This document shows, one piece after another, positions 9,019 to 17,256 of a DNA stretch of 64,000 nucleotides (positions are counted from its first letter, which is position 1; each line of letters begins with the position of its first letter). The position numbers were made by a program, and so were the translations under genes. Below the pieces are notes generated by a model. It was not told where the DNA came from. It searched no databases and worked only from the letters and a program-made list of their open reading frames with translations. This stretch comes from Chloroflexota bacterium (GTDB lineage: Bacteria > Chloroflexota > Anaerolineae > Anaerolineales > Villigracilaceae), in the NCBI GenBank assembly GCA_016191845.1, contig JACPVF010000017.1:1-64000 (forward strand), in the 5' to 3' direction.

Positions 9019-9474
9019 ATGAAGCTACACGACCTCAAGCCCAACGAGGGCTCCAAAAAGAATCGCAAACGCGTCGGCCGTGGCATCTCGGCTGGCCAGG
9101 GCAAGACGGCCGGTCGCGGTACCAAGGGTGCGGGTTCGCGCTCCGGCGAGGGCGGTCACCTGTATCGCCAGGGCGGCAACCTGCCGTTCTACCGCCGTCT
9201 GCCGTTCATCCGTGGTGAAGGATTTACCCCCCCGAACCAGGTCGAGTTCAACGAAGTCAATCTCGACCAGTTGTCGGACTCCTTCAAGGCCAACGCCGAT
9301 GTGACCCCCGAGGCGCTCGAACAGGCCCACCTGCTGCGCGATCCCCGCAACCCGGTTGTCGTACTGGGCCGCGGCGACATCAACGTGGCTCTCAAAGTAC
9401 GCGTGCATCGCATCAGCGCGGGCGCCAAGGCCAAGATCGAAAAGGCCGGCGGCAGCGTCGAGTTGATCGCATAA
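9019..9474 (+). CDS. rplO: 50S ribosomal protein L15
   Basis: L15 (151 residues) is a late-assembly 50S protein. The Gly- and basic-rich N-terminus GRGISAGQGKTAGRGTKGAGSRSGEGG, then GGNLPFYRRLPFIRGEGF, and the C-terminal HRISAGAKAKIEKAGGSVELIA define it. It is six bases after rpmD and 22 before secY. Confidence 0.96.
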   Translation: MKLHDLKPNEGSKKNRKRVGRGISAGQGKTAGRGTKGAGSRSGEGGHLYRQGGNLPFYRRLPFIRGEGFTPPNQVEFNEVNLDQLSDSFKANADVTPEALEQAHLLRDPRNPVVVLGRGDINVALKVRVHRISAGAKAKIEKAGGSVELIA

Positions 9475-9496
9475 TTCCTGTGGAAGGGATGCTTTC

Positions 9497-10882
9497 ATGA
9501 AGACAACCTTTTCGGGTTGGCGTTACCTGTGGAAATCCGAGGACATCCGCCGCAAACTGATCGTCACGTTTGCGCTGTTGGCTCTTTTCCGCATCGTGGC
9601 CATCATCCCCGCTCCGGGCGTGAACCAGGCCGTTCTCAATGCGTTCCTCAACTCGGGGTCCGCCAGCGGAAACTTCCTGGGATTTCTGAATCTGCTCTCC
9701 GGTGGCACGGTGACGCGCTTCTCGTTGCTCTCGATGGGCGTCTATCCGTACATTACCGCGCAGATCATCATCCAGTTGTTGGTACCGATCATCCCCGCCC
9801 TGCAGCGCCGCATGGAAGAAGATCCGCGCGAAGGCCGCCGCTGGATGGAGAAATGGACCTACTACCTGGCCGTTCCCATGGCGGCTCTCTCTGCCATCGG
9901 CCAGATCAACATCTTCAACAGCCTGTCTGTGAACAGCACCCTGAACCAGCAGATCCTGCCCTTCGGTTTTAGCGGTGACCTGCTCCTGCCTTCCGTCACT
10001 GTTTTGTTCGCCATGACAGCCGGCACCATGTTCGCCATCTGGCTGGGCGAGTTGATCTCCGAGTATGGCATCCGCGGCCAGGGCCTGTCCCTGATCATCT
10101 TTGCGGGTATCGTTTCGCAGTTGCCGCGCAACTTCGTTGCGCTGTTCTCTGACCCGACCACGGCTATTCAGTTGTTGGTTATTACCGCGATCGTGATCGT
10201 TGGAACAGTCCTCGCCATTGTGTACGTGACCCAGGGTCGCCGCAATGTCCCGGTCATGTACCCGGGCCGCCGCATGGGTGGACGCATGTCCATGCCGGTC
10301 AAGGGTACCCTGCCCCTGATGGTCAACCTCTCGGGCATGATCCCACTGATTTTTGCGAGCGCCATTCTCCAGTTCCCGGCCATTGTTGCCGGCTTCTTCA
10401 TGGGTTCTACCAATGAATCTGTGAGGTCGTTTGCCACCGCGGTGCAGGAGTTCTTTAACAGCAGCCGTGGTATTGGTCATTGGGGTTACTGGGTGATTTA
10501 CATGCTGATGGTGGTCGCCTTCACCTTCTTCTATACTTCGGTGTTGTTCGACCAGCAGAATTATGGTGAGAACCTCAAGCGCGTGGGTGCCACCATTCCC
10601 GGCGTTCACACTGGCGCTCCCACCCAGAAATACCTCAGCCGTGTACAGAACCGCATTGCCCTGCCAGGTGCAATCCTCCTGGGCGTTGTAGCGATCATGC
10701 CTTATCTGATCAGTTTAATCCTGCAACTGGCGAAGATCGGCACCACCAACAACACTGCCGGCCTGTTCCTGGTTTCCTCCTCAGGTCTGCTCATCGTGGT
10801 TGGCGTGGTGCGTGACACTTTCATGAACATCGATGCCGAACTGAAATTGCACGGATATCAAGACTCGATCCTTGTTCGATAG
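9497..10882 (+). CDS. secY: Protein translocase subunit SecY
   Basis: SecY (461 residues) is the channel of the Sec translocon in the cytoplasmic membrane. About ten hydrophobic segments are visible. Conserved blocks include FRIVAIIPAPGVN near the first segment, LLSMGVYPYITAQIIIQLL, the cytosolic loop VTQGRRNVPVMYPGRR and the C-terminal FYTSVLFDQQNYGENLKRVGATIPGV. Its position between rplO and adk is the ancestral spc arrangement. A GGAAGGGATG region precedes the start. Confidence 0.97.
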   Translation: MKTTFSGWRYLWKSEDIRRKLIVTFALLALFRIVAIIPAPGVNQAVLNAFLNSGSASGNFLGFLNLLSGGTVTRFSLLSMGVYPYITAQIIIQLLVPIIPALQRRMEEDPREGRRWMEKWTYYLAVPMAALSAIGQINIFNSLSVNSTLNQQILPFGFSGDLLLPSVTVLFAMTAGTMFAIWLGELISEYGIRGQGLSLIIFAGIVSQLPRNFVALFSDPTTAIQLLVITAIVIVGTVLAIVYVTQGRRNVPVMYPGRRMGGRMSMPVKGTLPLMVNLSGMIPLIFASAILQFPAIVAGFFMGSTNESVRSFATAVQEFFNSSRGIGHWGYWVIYMLMVVAFTFFYTSVLFDQQNYGENLKRVGATIPGVHTGAPTQKYLSRVQNRIALPGAILLGVVAIMPYLISLILQLAKIGTTNNTAGLFLVSSSGLLIVVGVVRDTFMNIDAELKLHGYQDSILVR

Positions 10883-10890
10883 GAGAAGCC

Positions 10891-11541
10891 ATGCCCACCT
10901 TCATCGTCCTGCTGGGTCCTCCTGGGGTAGGCAAAGGTACGCAGGCCAAGATCTTGGCTGAGCAGACTGGGTTGGTGCACGTTTCGTCGGGCGAGTTGTT
11001 TCGAGAGAATCTTAAAAATCAGACCGAGCTTGGCAAACTGGCCAAGGCGTATATCGACAAAGGCGAACTGGTCCCGGATGATGTGACCATCTCCATGATC
11101 CGCGAACGGCTGAGCCGCCCGGACTGCAAGATGGGCGCCATCCTGGACGGGTTCCCCCGCACCCCGGTCCAGGCCGATGCACTGGAGAAAATGCTCTCCG
11201 AGTTCAACGGCCAGGTGGACACCGTTCCGTATATCACCGGTGAAGAATCGGTGCTGGTGGAACGGGTGAGTGGGCGTTGGACCTGCCGCGCAAGCGGCCA
11301 TATCTACCACGAGAAGTTCAGCCCTCCCCACCAGCTTGGTGTGTGTGATGTGGACGGATCCGAGTTGTACCAGCGCGATGATGACAAGGTCGAAACGGTC
11401 AAGAAGCGCATCCAAGTCTATCGGAACCAGACCATGCCTCTCGTGGATTATTACCGTCAGCGTGGAAAGCTGGTCGAGATCGACGGCATGCAGGCCGTTG
11501 AAGTAGTGAACGCAGCGTTATTGACTTGCTGCATGAATTGA
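10891..11541 (+). CDS. adk: Adenylate kinase
   Basis: Adenylate kinase (216 residues) interconverts ATP plus AMP and 2 ADP. The P-loop GPPGVGKGT (residues 9-17), the AMP-binding segment SSGELFREN and DGFPRTPVQ are intact. The LID carries C132, S135, C152 and D155, a mixture between the Cys4/Cys3Asp zinc LID and the non-zinc HSDT type, so zinc binding is uncertain. The last residues (LLTCCMN) are unlike most family ends. It is eight bases after secY and 15 before map. Confidence 0.95.
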   Translation: MPTFIVLLGPPGVGKGTQAKILAEQTGLVHVSSGELFRENLKNQTELGKLAKAYIDKGELVPDDVTISMIRERLSRPDCKMGAILDGFPRTPVQADALEKMLSEFNGQVDTVPYITGEESVLVERVSGRWTCRASGHIYHEKFSPPHQLGVCDVDGSELYQRDDDKVETVKKRIQVYRNQTMPLVDYYRQRGKLVEIDGMQAVEVVNAALLTCCMN

Positions 11542-11556
11542 AAGAAGTAGTTATCG

Positions 11557-12327
11557 ATGAATTGGGCCCGCCAGATCCATTTAAAGTCCCCCGCTGAGTT
11601 GAAGATCATGCGCGAAGCGGGACGCATCAACGCCAGTGTTCTGGCGGCCACCAAGGCTCTTTTACAACCCGGTGTGACGACCGCCGACCTCAACGCGGCT
11701 GCTGAGGAAGTGCTGAAGTCATACGGATGCTTTTCGCCTTTCAAGGGCTATGGCCGTCCGCCATTCCCAGCCTCTGTCACGATTTCGATCAACGACGAGC
11801 TGGTGCACGGTATCCCCAACAAGAAGCGCAAGCTGAAGGAAGGGGACATCGTCTCGGTTGATTGTGGGACGGTGTATGAAGGCTTTGTCGCCGACTCCGC
11901 TTATACGGGCGGGGTGGGGGATATCTCCCCCGAGGCGAAGGCCCTGCTGGAAGTCACCGAAGGCGCCCTGTATGCGGGCATCGACAAGATGCGCGCCGGC
12001 AACAAGACGGGCGACGTTTCAGCGGCGATACAGCAGTATGTTGAAAGCCGTGGCTACTACCTGACGCGCGAGTATACAGGCCACGGCGTCGGGCGCGAGA
12101 TGCATGAAGGCCCGCAGGTCCCCAACTACGGGACCCCGGGAACGGGCATCCTCCTGCGCCCCGGCATGACCATCGCGATCGAACCGATGGTCTTGGTTGG
12201 AACGGAAGAAACGCGCGTTTTGCCCGACCAGTGGACGGTCGTCTCTGCCGACGGATCGCTAACGGCGCACTTTGAACATAGTATCGCCGTTACCGAAGGG
12301 GATCCCCTCCTCCTGACTGTCCTGTGA
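11557..12327 (+). CDS. map: Methionine aminopeptidase, type I
   Basis: This enzyme (256 residues) removes the initiator methionine from new proteins. Metal and substrate ligands of the pita-bread fold are present: H84 (ELVHGIP), D102, D113, H176 (TGHGVGR), E209 (IEPM) and E240 (FEHS). It is a short type Ia form without an N-terminal zinc-finger extension. It lies between adk and rpmJ. infA, which often follows map, is not in the next 100 bases. Confidence 0.96.
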   Translation: MNWARQIHLKSPAELKIMREAGRINASVLAATKALLQPGVTTADLNAAAEEVLKSYGCFSPFKGYGRPPFPASVTISINDELVHGIPNKKRKLKEGDIVSVDCGTVYEGFVADSAYTGGVGDISPEAKALLEVTEGALYAGIDKMRAGNKTGDVSAAIQQYVESRGYYLTREYTGHGVGREMHEGPQVPNYGTPGTGILLRPGMTIAIEPMVLVGTEETRVLPDQWTVVSADGSLTAHFEHSIAVTEGDPLLLTVL

Positions 12328-12346
12328 AACGTCGCAGGCGACACGC

Positions 12347-12375
12347 TGGACGGAACAAAAAAGTGCAAGTATAAT
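12347..12375 (+). promoter_or_regulatory. Promoter for the rpmJ-rpoA segment
   Basis: TGGACG (12347-12352) and a perfect TATAAT (12370-12375) are separated by 17 bases in the map-rpmJ gap. This would give rpmJ, rpsM, rpsK, rpsD and rpoA their own start, 50-odd bases before the rpmJ ATG. Confidence 0.6.
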
Positions 12376-12427
12376 CAGTTCTTTGGTTGTGCCACATGGC
12401 AATCATTGAGCAAGGAGACCGAATTTC

Positions 12428-12541
12428 ATGAAAGTATCACCCTCCATTCGCAAGCGTTGCGCCAAGTGCCGCATTGTGCGGCGCAAGGGGCGCATCTATA
12501 TCATTTGCGAAAATCCCAAACACAAGCAGCGACAGGGATAG
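12428..12541 (+). CDS. rpmJ: 50S ribosomal protein L36, zinc form
   Basis: This is a 37-residue protein with the sequence [21 protein letters not shown] near its start. C11, C14, C27 and H32 form the zinc ribbon of the C+ type L36, the smallest protein of the 50S subunit. AAGGAGA at 12411-12417 precedes the ATG. It lies 11 bases before rpsM, the conserved L36-S13 pairing. Confidence 0.95.
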   Translation: MKVSPSIRKRCAKCRIVRRKGRIYIICENPKHKQRQG

Positions 12542-12552
12542 GACAGTAACCT

Positions 12553-12939
12553 ATGGCGAGAATCGAAGGTGTTGACCTGCCCCGCAACAAGCGGGTTGAA
12601 GTTGGCCTGACCTATATCTTTGGCATCGGGCCTACGCGCGCGCAAGAGATCCTTACCCACACCAAAGTCAATCCCGACATCCGTGTGAAGGATCTGAGCG
12701 AGGCGGATGTTTCTGCTTTGCGCGAGTACATCTCCAAAAATTTCAAGGTCGAAGGCGATCTGCGCCGCGAAGTTCAGATGAACATCAAGCGCCTGATCGA
12801 AATCGGCTCCTATCGCGGCCTGCGTCACCGCCGCAATTTGCCTGTTAATGGGCAGCGCACACGCACGAACTCCCGCACCCGTAAGGGCACCAAGAAGACG
12901 GTGGCCGGGCGCGGTCGTCGCCGTGGCGGCAAGAAGTAA
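12553..12939 (+). CDS. rpsM: 30S ribosomal protein S13
   Basis: S13 (128 residues) sits in the 30S head and contacts S19 and the P-site tRNA. It starts [34 protein letters not shown]. The basic tail [31 protein letters not shown] is typical. It is 11 bases after rpmJ and 23 before rpsK. Confidence 0.96.
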   Translation: MARIEGVDLPRNKRVEVGLTYIFGIGPTRAQEILTHTKVNPDIRVKDLSEADVSALREYISKNFKVEGDLRREVQMNIKRLIEIGSYRGLRHRRNLPVNGQRTRTNSRTRKGTKKTVAGRGRRRGGKK

Positions 12940-12962
12940 TCCTGACCCGAAAGGTATAGAAC

Positions 12963-13367
12963 ATGGCTCAGAGTGTACGTTCCACCCGGCGCTCCACCGG
13001 CGCCAAAAAAGGGAAGCGCACCCTGTCCTCCGGGCAGGTACATATTTTTGCTTCCTTCAATAACACAATTGTTACCGTGACGGACAACGAAGGCAACACG
13101 GTCGCCTGGGGCAGCGCTGGTTCGGCCGGCTTCAAGGGTTCTCGCAAGAGCACGCCCTTTGCCGCCCGTCTGGCTGCCGAGCAGGCCGTGAAGGCTGCCC
13201 AGCAGTTGGGCATCCAGGAAGTTGAACTGTTCGTCAAGGGCCCTGGCCCCGGCCGCGAGAATGCCATCCGCGCCGTTCAGTCCATGGGCATGAAAGTGCG
13301 TTCCATGTCGGATATCACGCCAGTCCCGCACAACGGCTGCCGTCCTCCGAAGAAGCGCCGCGTGTAG
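12963..13367 (+). CDS. rpsK: 30S ribosomal protein S11
   Basis: S11 (134 residues) lies on the 30S platform near the mRNA exit. The N-terminus is basic, followed by [30 protein letters not shown] and the end [19 protein letters not shown], which is nearly invariant. It stands between rpsM and rpsD as in most alpha operons. Confidence 0.97.
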   Translation: MAQSVRSTRRSTGAKKGKRTLSSGQVHIFASFNNTIVTVTDNEGNTVAWGSAGSAGFKGSRKSTPFAARLAAEQAVKAAQQLGIQEVELFVKGPGPGRENAIRAVQSMGMKVRSMSDITPVPHNGCRPPKKRRV

Positions 13368-13389
13368 TTTTAGGTGAGGTAGTTCCAAT

Positions 13390-14043
13390 ATGTCGAAATC
13401 ACTTGGACCGGTTTGCAAACTTTGCCGGCGCGAAGGCGAAAAACTTTATCTGAAGGGTGAGCGCTGCTTCACCCCGAAGTGCGCTTTTGAAAAGCGCAGC
13501 TTTGCCCCTGGCCAACATGGCCGTACTGCGGGACGTTCCGGTGGCGGTGCCAACCGCACCGGGCGCGAATCTGACTTCGCCCGCCAGTTGCGCGCCAAGC
13601 AGAAAGCCCGCCGCGTGTATGGCGTGCTTGAGCGCCAGTTCCGCCGCTATTATGAAACTGCGCGTGGACGTCTGGGTCTGACGGGTCTTAACCTGCTCCA
13701 GATCCTCGAGTCCCGCCTGGATAACGTGATCTTCCGCCTGGGCTTTGCGTCCAGCCGCGCCCAGGCTCGCCTGTTGGTGACCCACGGTCATTTCACCGTG
13801 AACGGCCGCCGCACGGACGTCCCCTCGATGCTGCTGACGCAGGGCGACCAGATTGCCATCCGCGAAGGTTCGGCGCGTCTGTCCTATTTCAAGGACCTGA
13901 ACGCTGAAGTCCGCAACTCGCCGGCTTGGCTCAATCGCGACCTGAAGAACATGACCGGTATGGTTGCACGCCTGCCGGAGCGCGCCGAGATCGATGGCAG
14001 CCTGGATGAACAGCTGATCGTCGAATACTATTCGCGCCGTTAG
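13390..14043 (+). CDS. rpsD: 30S ribosomal protein S4, zinc form
   Basis: S4 (217 residues) nucleates 30S assembly and in some bacteria regulates its own operon. An N-terminal zinc site is formed by C9, C12, C26 and C31. The S4 RNA-binding domain begins near residue 105 with [32 protein letters not shown]. It is followed by a 70-base gap with a strong hairpin before rpoA. Confidence 0.96.
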   Translation: MSKSLGPVCKLCRREGEKLYLKGERCFTPKCAFEKRSFAPGQHGRTAGRSGGGANRTGRESDFARQLRAKQKARRVYGVLERQFRRYYETARGRLGLTGLNLLQILESRLDNVIFRLGFASSRAQARLLVTHGHFTVNGRRTDVPSMLLTQGDQIAIREGSARLSYFKDLNAEVRNSPAWLNRDLKNMTGMVARLPERAEIDGSLDEQLIVEYYSRR

Positions 14044-14058
14044 TCCGCCAATGGCATG

Positions 14059-14083
14059 ATGGGCCGGCCATTTACCGGCCCAT
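14059..14083 (+). terminator. Hairpin between rpsD and rpoA
   Basis: ATGGGCCGG (14059-14067) pairs perfectly with CCGGCCCAT (14075-14083) across a seven-base loop. Only a weak CCTCTTCT pyrimidine run follows, so it may be an attenuator or an mRNA-processing stem rather than a full terminator. It would let rpoA expression differ from that of the ribosomal genes. Confidence 0.45.
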
Positions 14084-14113
14084 CCTCTTCTGTCATAAAG
14101 AGAGAGGTGAACC

Positions 14114-15082
14114 GTGACGGGTATCACGAACATGGTCATGCCGAAGATCGAGCGGGAAGCTGAGGCTCGAAATTACGGCAAATTTACAATCAGCCCGCTG
14201 GAACGCGGCTACGGGGTCACGTTGGGCAATGCCCTGCGCCGTGTGTTGCTTTCCTCGCTGGATGGCGCGGCTGTGACCTCCGTCCGAATTGCGGACGTTC
14301 TGCACGAATTCAGCGACATCCCCGGTGTGCGGGAGGACGTCATTCAGGTCATGCTGCAGATCAAACAACTGCGCATCAAGCTGGATGGCGTGGATAGCAC
14401 CCGCATGCATTTGGAAGTCCGCGGCGAGGGCACTGTCACCGCCGCCGATATCATCACCCCGGCCGAAGTGGAGATCGTCAACCCTGATCTCTACCTCTTC
14501 ACCGTGGACAACAACAAAACCAAACTCGATATCGAGTTGACGGTCGAGCGCGGCCGCGGGTACTCCCCGGCCAATGACCGCTCCGGGCATATGCCCATCG
14601 GCGAACTGCCGGTGGACGCCATCTTCAGCCCGGTCAAGCGCGTCAACTGGGAGGTGGTCTCCGCCCGCGTGGGCCAGAGCACCAACTACGACAAGCTTGT
14701 CCTCGATATCTGGACCGACGGCACCATTTCGCCCGAGCGCGCGCTCAGCACCTCGGCCAAGTTCCTCATCGACCACCTGCGTTTCATCGCGGGTGTCAAT
14801 GAAGAGACCCTGGCCGTATCGGTGGAGCGCGAGGTGAGCGGAAGCCGTCTGAGCAGTGAAGTGGCCGAGACTCCTGTGGAGGCCCTCGATCTTTCTGTGC
14901 GCGTCTTCAACTCCCTGAAGCGCACGGGCATCACCACCGTCGGTGATGTGCTCGACCTGCTCGAAAAGGGTGAGACAGCCGTCATGTCCATCCGAAACTT
15001 CGGTGAAAAGAGCCTGGACGAACTGCGTCAGAAGATGCGCGAAAAAGGCTTTCTGAAAGACGATACGACCTCTGCGGAGTAA
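14114..15082 (+). CDS. rpoA: DNA-directed RNA polymerase subunit alpha
   Basis: The alpha subunit (322 residues) dimerises to assemble RNA polymerase. The N-terminal domain carries FTISPLERGYGVTLGNALRRVLLSSL. The C-terminal domain (about 253-314) has R263, N266 and K299 at positions equivalent to the E. coli DNA-contact residues R265, N268 and K298. The GTG at 14114 follows AGAGAGGTG. ATG 14132 is an alternative start. A second copy of a CTD-like domain is found in the rpmE gene of this window. Confidence 0.96.
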   Translation: MTGITNMVMPKIEREAEARNYGKFTISPLERGYGVTLGNALRRVLLSSLDGAAVTSVRIADVLHEFSDIPGVREDVIQVMLQIKQLRIKLDGVDSTRMHLEVRGEGTVTAADIITPAEVEIVNPDLYLFTVDNNKTKLDIELTVERGRGYSPANDRSGHMPIGELPVDAIFSPVKRVNWEVVSARVGQSTNYDKLVLDIWTDGTISPERALSTSAKFLIDHLRFIAGVNEETLAVSVEREVSGSRLSSEVAETPVEALDLSVRVFNSLKRTGITTVGDVLDLLEKGETAVMSIRNFGEKSLDELRQKMREKGFLKDDTTSAE

Positions 15083-15089
15083 TTGAAAG

Positions 15090-15467
15090 ATGCGACATTC
15101 GGTTTCTGGTTACAAACTGGGACGCACCATGGGCGCTCGCATTGCCCTGAGGCGCAACCTGATCAAACAGCTCTTCACCCACGAGCGGATCCAGACCACC
15201 AAGGCCAAAGCGGCCGCGGTGCGCGGCGATGCTGAACGCCTGATCACCATCGCGCGCAACAGCGCCGATGCCAGTGACAGCGCCAAGGTTCACGCCCGCC
15301 GCCTGGTGGCCTCCCGCCTGGGTGATAACCAACTCGTCAAGCGCCTGTTCGACGAGATCGCCCCGCGTTTTGCCACCCGTCCGGGCGGCTATACGCGCGT
15401 CATCAAGCTGGGACCCCGTCTGGGTGACTCAGCCGAGATGGTCATCCTCGAACTGGTCGAAGAGTAG
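15090..15467 (+). CDS. rplQ: 50S ribosomal protein L17
   Basis: L17 (125 residues) opens [24 protein letters not shown] and has the conserved C-terminal [26 protein letters not shown]. It lies seven bases after rpoA, the usual partner. The following 38 bases contain a small GTTGGC/GCCAAC stem before truA. Confidence 0.96.
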   Translation: MRHSVSGYKLGRTMGARIALRRNLIKQLFTHERIQTTKAKAAAVRGDAERLITIARNSADASDSAKVHARRLVASRLGDNQLVKRLFDEIAPRFATRPGGYTRVIKLGPRLGDSAEMVILELVEE

Positions 15468-15505
15468 TTTTGTGAACGACGGTTGGCAACGAACCGCCAA
15501 CTGAC

Positions 15506-16258
15506 ATGGCACGTTACCAGGTGATCCTTGCCTACGACGGCACCCTTTTTGAGGGCAGCCAGCGGCAGGCAAATTCCCGAACTGTACAGGGTGATTTCGA
15601 AAAAGCCCTGCGCAAAGTAGGCTGGTCTGGAAGCTCGGTCCTCATCGCCGGGCGGACGGACACAGGTGTTCATGCCACGGGGCAGGTGGCTGCTTTCGAC
15701 CTCGATTGGTCGCACGCGGAGACCGAACTCGTGAACGCGCTGAACGCGTATTTGCCAGCCGATGTGGCTGTGCGTGAGGCTCGAGTCACGCGGGATGATT
15801 TCCATCCCCGCTTCGACGCGACCTCCCGCCGCTACCGTTATCGCCTGTTCTGTCAGCCGGTCCGCGACCCGTTACGCGAGAAACTGGCCTGGCGAACCTG
15901 GCCCACGGTGGATGGCGAATGCCTCGTCCAGACTGCGGCTCTTCTCATGGGAACGCACGACTTTGCGGCCTTCGGTTCACCGACGACCCCAAAGGGTACG
16001 ACAGTGCGCACCGTGATAAAAGCCGAATGGCAGTCTGTGAGCGCAGACGAGTGGCAGTTTGAGGTCCAGGCGGACGCATTTTTGTACCGCATGGTCCGAC
16101 GGCTGGTCTTCGTCCAGGTGGCCGTGGCGCAGGGAAAGGCCTCAACGGAGGCGGTGGCCCGTTCTTTAGCGGAACAGGCCCAGGGTCCAAGAAAAGTGGA
16201 TCTTCCCTCCGGGCTGGCTCCCGCGCATGGGCTGACGCTGGTTGAAGTCACCTATTGA
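15506..16258 (+). CDS. truA: tRNA pseudouridine(38-40) synthase TruA
   Basis: TruA (250 residues) converts uridines 38-40 of tRNA anticodon arms to pseudouridine. The catalytic aspartate is D52 in GRTDTGVHATGQ, and the FHPRFDATSRRYRY and FLYRMVRRLV segments match the family. No convincing Shine-Dalgarno precedes ATG 15506. The stem at 15482-15501 lies immediately upstream instead. Position after rplQ is common. Confidence 0.95.
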   Translation: MARYQVILAYDGTLFEGSQRQANSRTVQGDFEKALRKVGWSGSSVLIAGRTDTGVHATGQVAAFDLDWSHAETELVNALNAYLPADVAVREARVTRDDFHPRFDATSRRYRYRLFCQPVRDPLREKLAWRTWPTVDGECLVQTAALLMGTHDFAAFGSPTTPKGTTVRTVIKAEWQSVSADEWQFEVQADAFLYRMVRRLVFVQVAVAQGKASTEAVARSLAEQAQGPRKVDLPSGLAPAHGLTLVEVTY

Positions 16259-16302
16259 ATCATCTGGTTCTGAAAAAAAGATAACGAAACGGAGAGACGA
16301 AA

Positions 16303-16746
16303 GTGCAACAGAAGACGTACTATCCGAAAGCGAGCGAGATCGAGCGCAAGTGGTATGTGGTGGACGCCGACGGCCAGAATCTGGGCCGCCTGGCCACCCG
16401 CATTGCTCACGTGTTGCTCGGCAAGCACAAGCCGTCCTTCACGCCCGGCGTGGAAATGGGTGACTATGTGATCGTGGTCAATGCGGAGAAGGTTACCGTG
16501 ACCGGCACACGCACCAACAGCCGCCTCGACACCAAGACCTATCATCGCGTGTCGGGCTATCCCGGCGGTATCACGAGCATTTCGCTGCGCGATCAATTGA
16601 AGCAACATCCCGACCGCGCCCTGCGCGCGGCCGTGTGGGGCATGCTGCCGCACAATCGCATGGGCCGCTCCCTGCTCAAGCGCTTGAAGATCTATGGCGG
16701 GCCGAATCACCCGCATGGCTCGAGCCAGCCCCAGGAACTGAAGTAG
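16303..16746 (+). CDS. rplM: 50S ribosomal protein L13
   Basis: L13 (147 residues) is an early 50S assembly protein. It begins at GTG 16303 behind CGGAGAG, with the family opening KASEIERKWYVVDADGQNLGRLAT. The C-terminal part contains AVWGMLPHNRMGRSLLKRLKIYGG. It is 19 bases from rpsI, the conserved L13-S9 pair. Confidence 0.96.
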   Translation: MQQKTYYPKASEIERKWYVVDADGQNLGRLATRIAHVLLGKHKPSFTPGVEMGDYVIVVNAEKVTVTGTRTNSRLDTKTYHRVSGYPGGITSISLRDQLKQHPDRALRAAVWGMLPHNRMGRSLLKRLKIYGGPNHPHGSSQPQELK

Positions 16747-16765
16747 AAAGGAACGGAGAGCCATT

Positions 16766-17161
16766 ATGTCTGTTCAATATTTTGAAGGCGTTGGTCGTCG
16801 CAAGGAAAGCAGCGCGCGTGTGCGCCTGATGAGCGGCTCCGGCAAGTTCGAAGTCAACGGCAAGGAAGCGGCCGCCTATTTCACCCGCATCGGTGACCTG
16901 CAGGATATCCTGCGCCCGTTCAGCGCGGTGGGTGAGGACCTCCAGAAGTACGATGTGACGGTGGTCGTCAACGGCGGCGGCGTGACGGGTCAGACCGAGG
17001 CGGTTCGCCTGGGCCTCGCCCGCGCCCTCCTGCTCATCAACAAGGACTGGACCTCCTCCCTGCGCAAATTTGGCCTGCTGACCCGCGATGCCCGCATCAA
17101 GGAACGCAAGAAACCAGGCCTCAAGCGCGCCCGCAAGGCCCCGACCTACACCAAGCGCTAA
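16766..17161 (+). CDS. rpsI: 30S ribosomal protein S9
   Basis: S9 (131 residues) has a C-terminal tail that reaches the P-site tRNA. The start YFEGVGRRKESSARVRLMSGSG and the end RIKERKKPGLKRARKAPTYTKR are diagnostic. It is the last gene of the ribosomal block and is followed by a strong inverted repeat. Confidence 0.97.
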   Translation: MSVQYFEGVGRRKESSARVRLMSGSGKFEVNGKEAAAYFTRIGDLQDILRPFSAVGEDLQKYDVTVVVNGGGVTGQTEAVRLGLARALLLINKDWTSSLRKFGLLTRDARIKERKKPGLKRARKAPTYTKR

Positions 17162-17195
17162 ATCGGTTTTTACAACCGTTGCGTGGACCGTAATG

Positions 17196-17227
17196 CGTAA
17201 TTCGTAAGGGACACTTTACGAATTACG
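17196..17227 (+). terminator. Inverted repeat after rpsI
   Basis: CGTAATTCGTAA (17196-17207) pairs perfectly with TTACGAATTACG (17216-17227) across eight bases, followed by TTTTACGTTTTA. It probably terminates the ribosomal superoperon. The repeated ACG/TTA pattern around it (ACGAATTACGTTTTACG) also suggests a dispersed repeat element. Confidence 0.6.
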
Positions 17228-17256
17228 TTTTACGTTTTAATGCGAAGGAGAGAACG

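Noticed and set aside
9413-10609. Antisense open frame of 398 codons over rplO-secY
   Set aside because: It is a shadow of secY codon use: His/Asp/Gln-rich, no motif, no start signal.
11500-11594. Possible frameshift at the end of adk
   Set aside because: Another frame after 11518 gives a helix-like VIDLLHELKEVV, and the actual end LLTCCMN is odd. However, the alternative would run 38 bases into map, and C-termini vary, so this is not convincing without reads.
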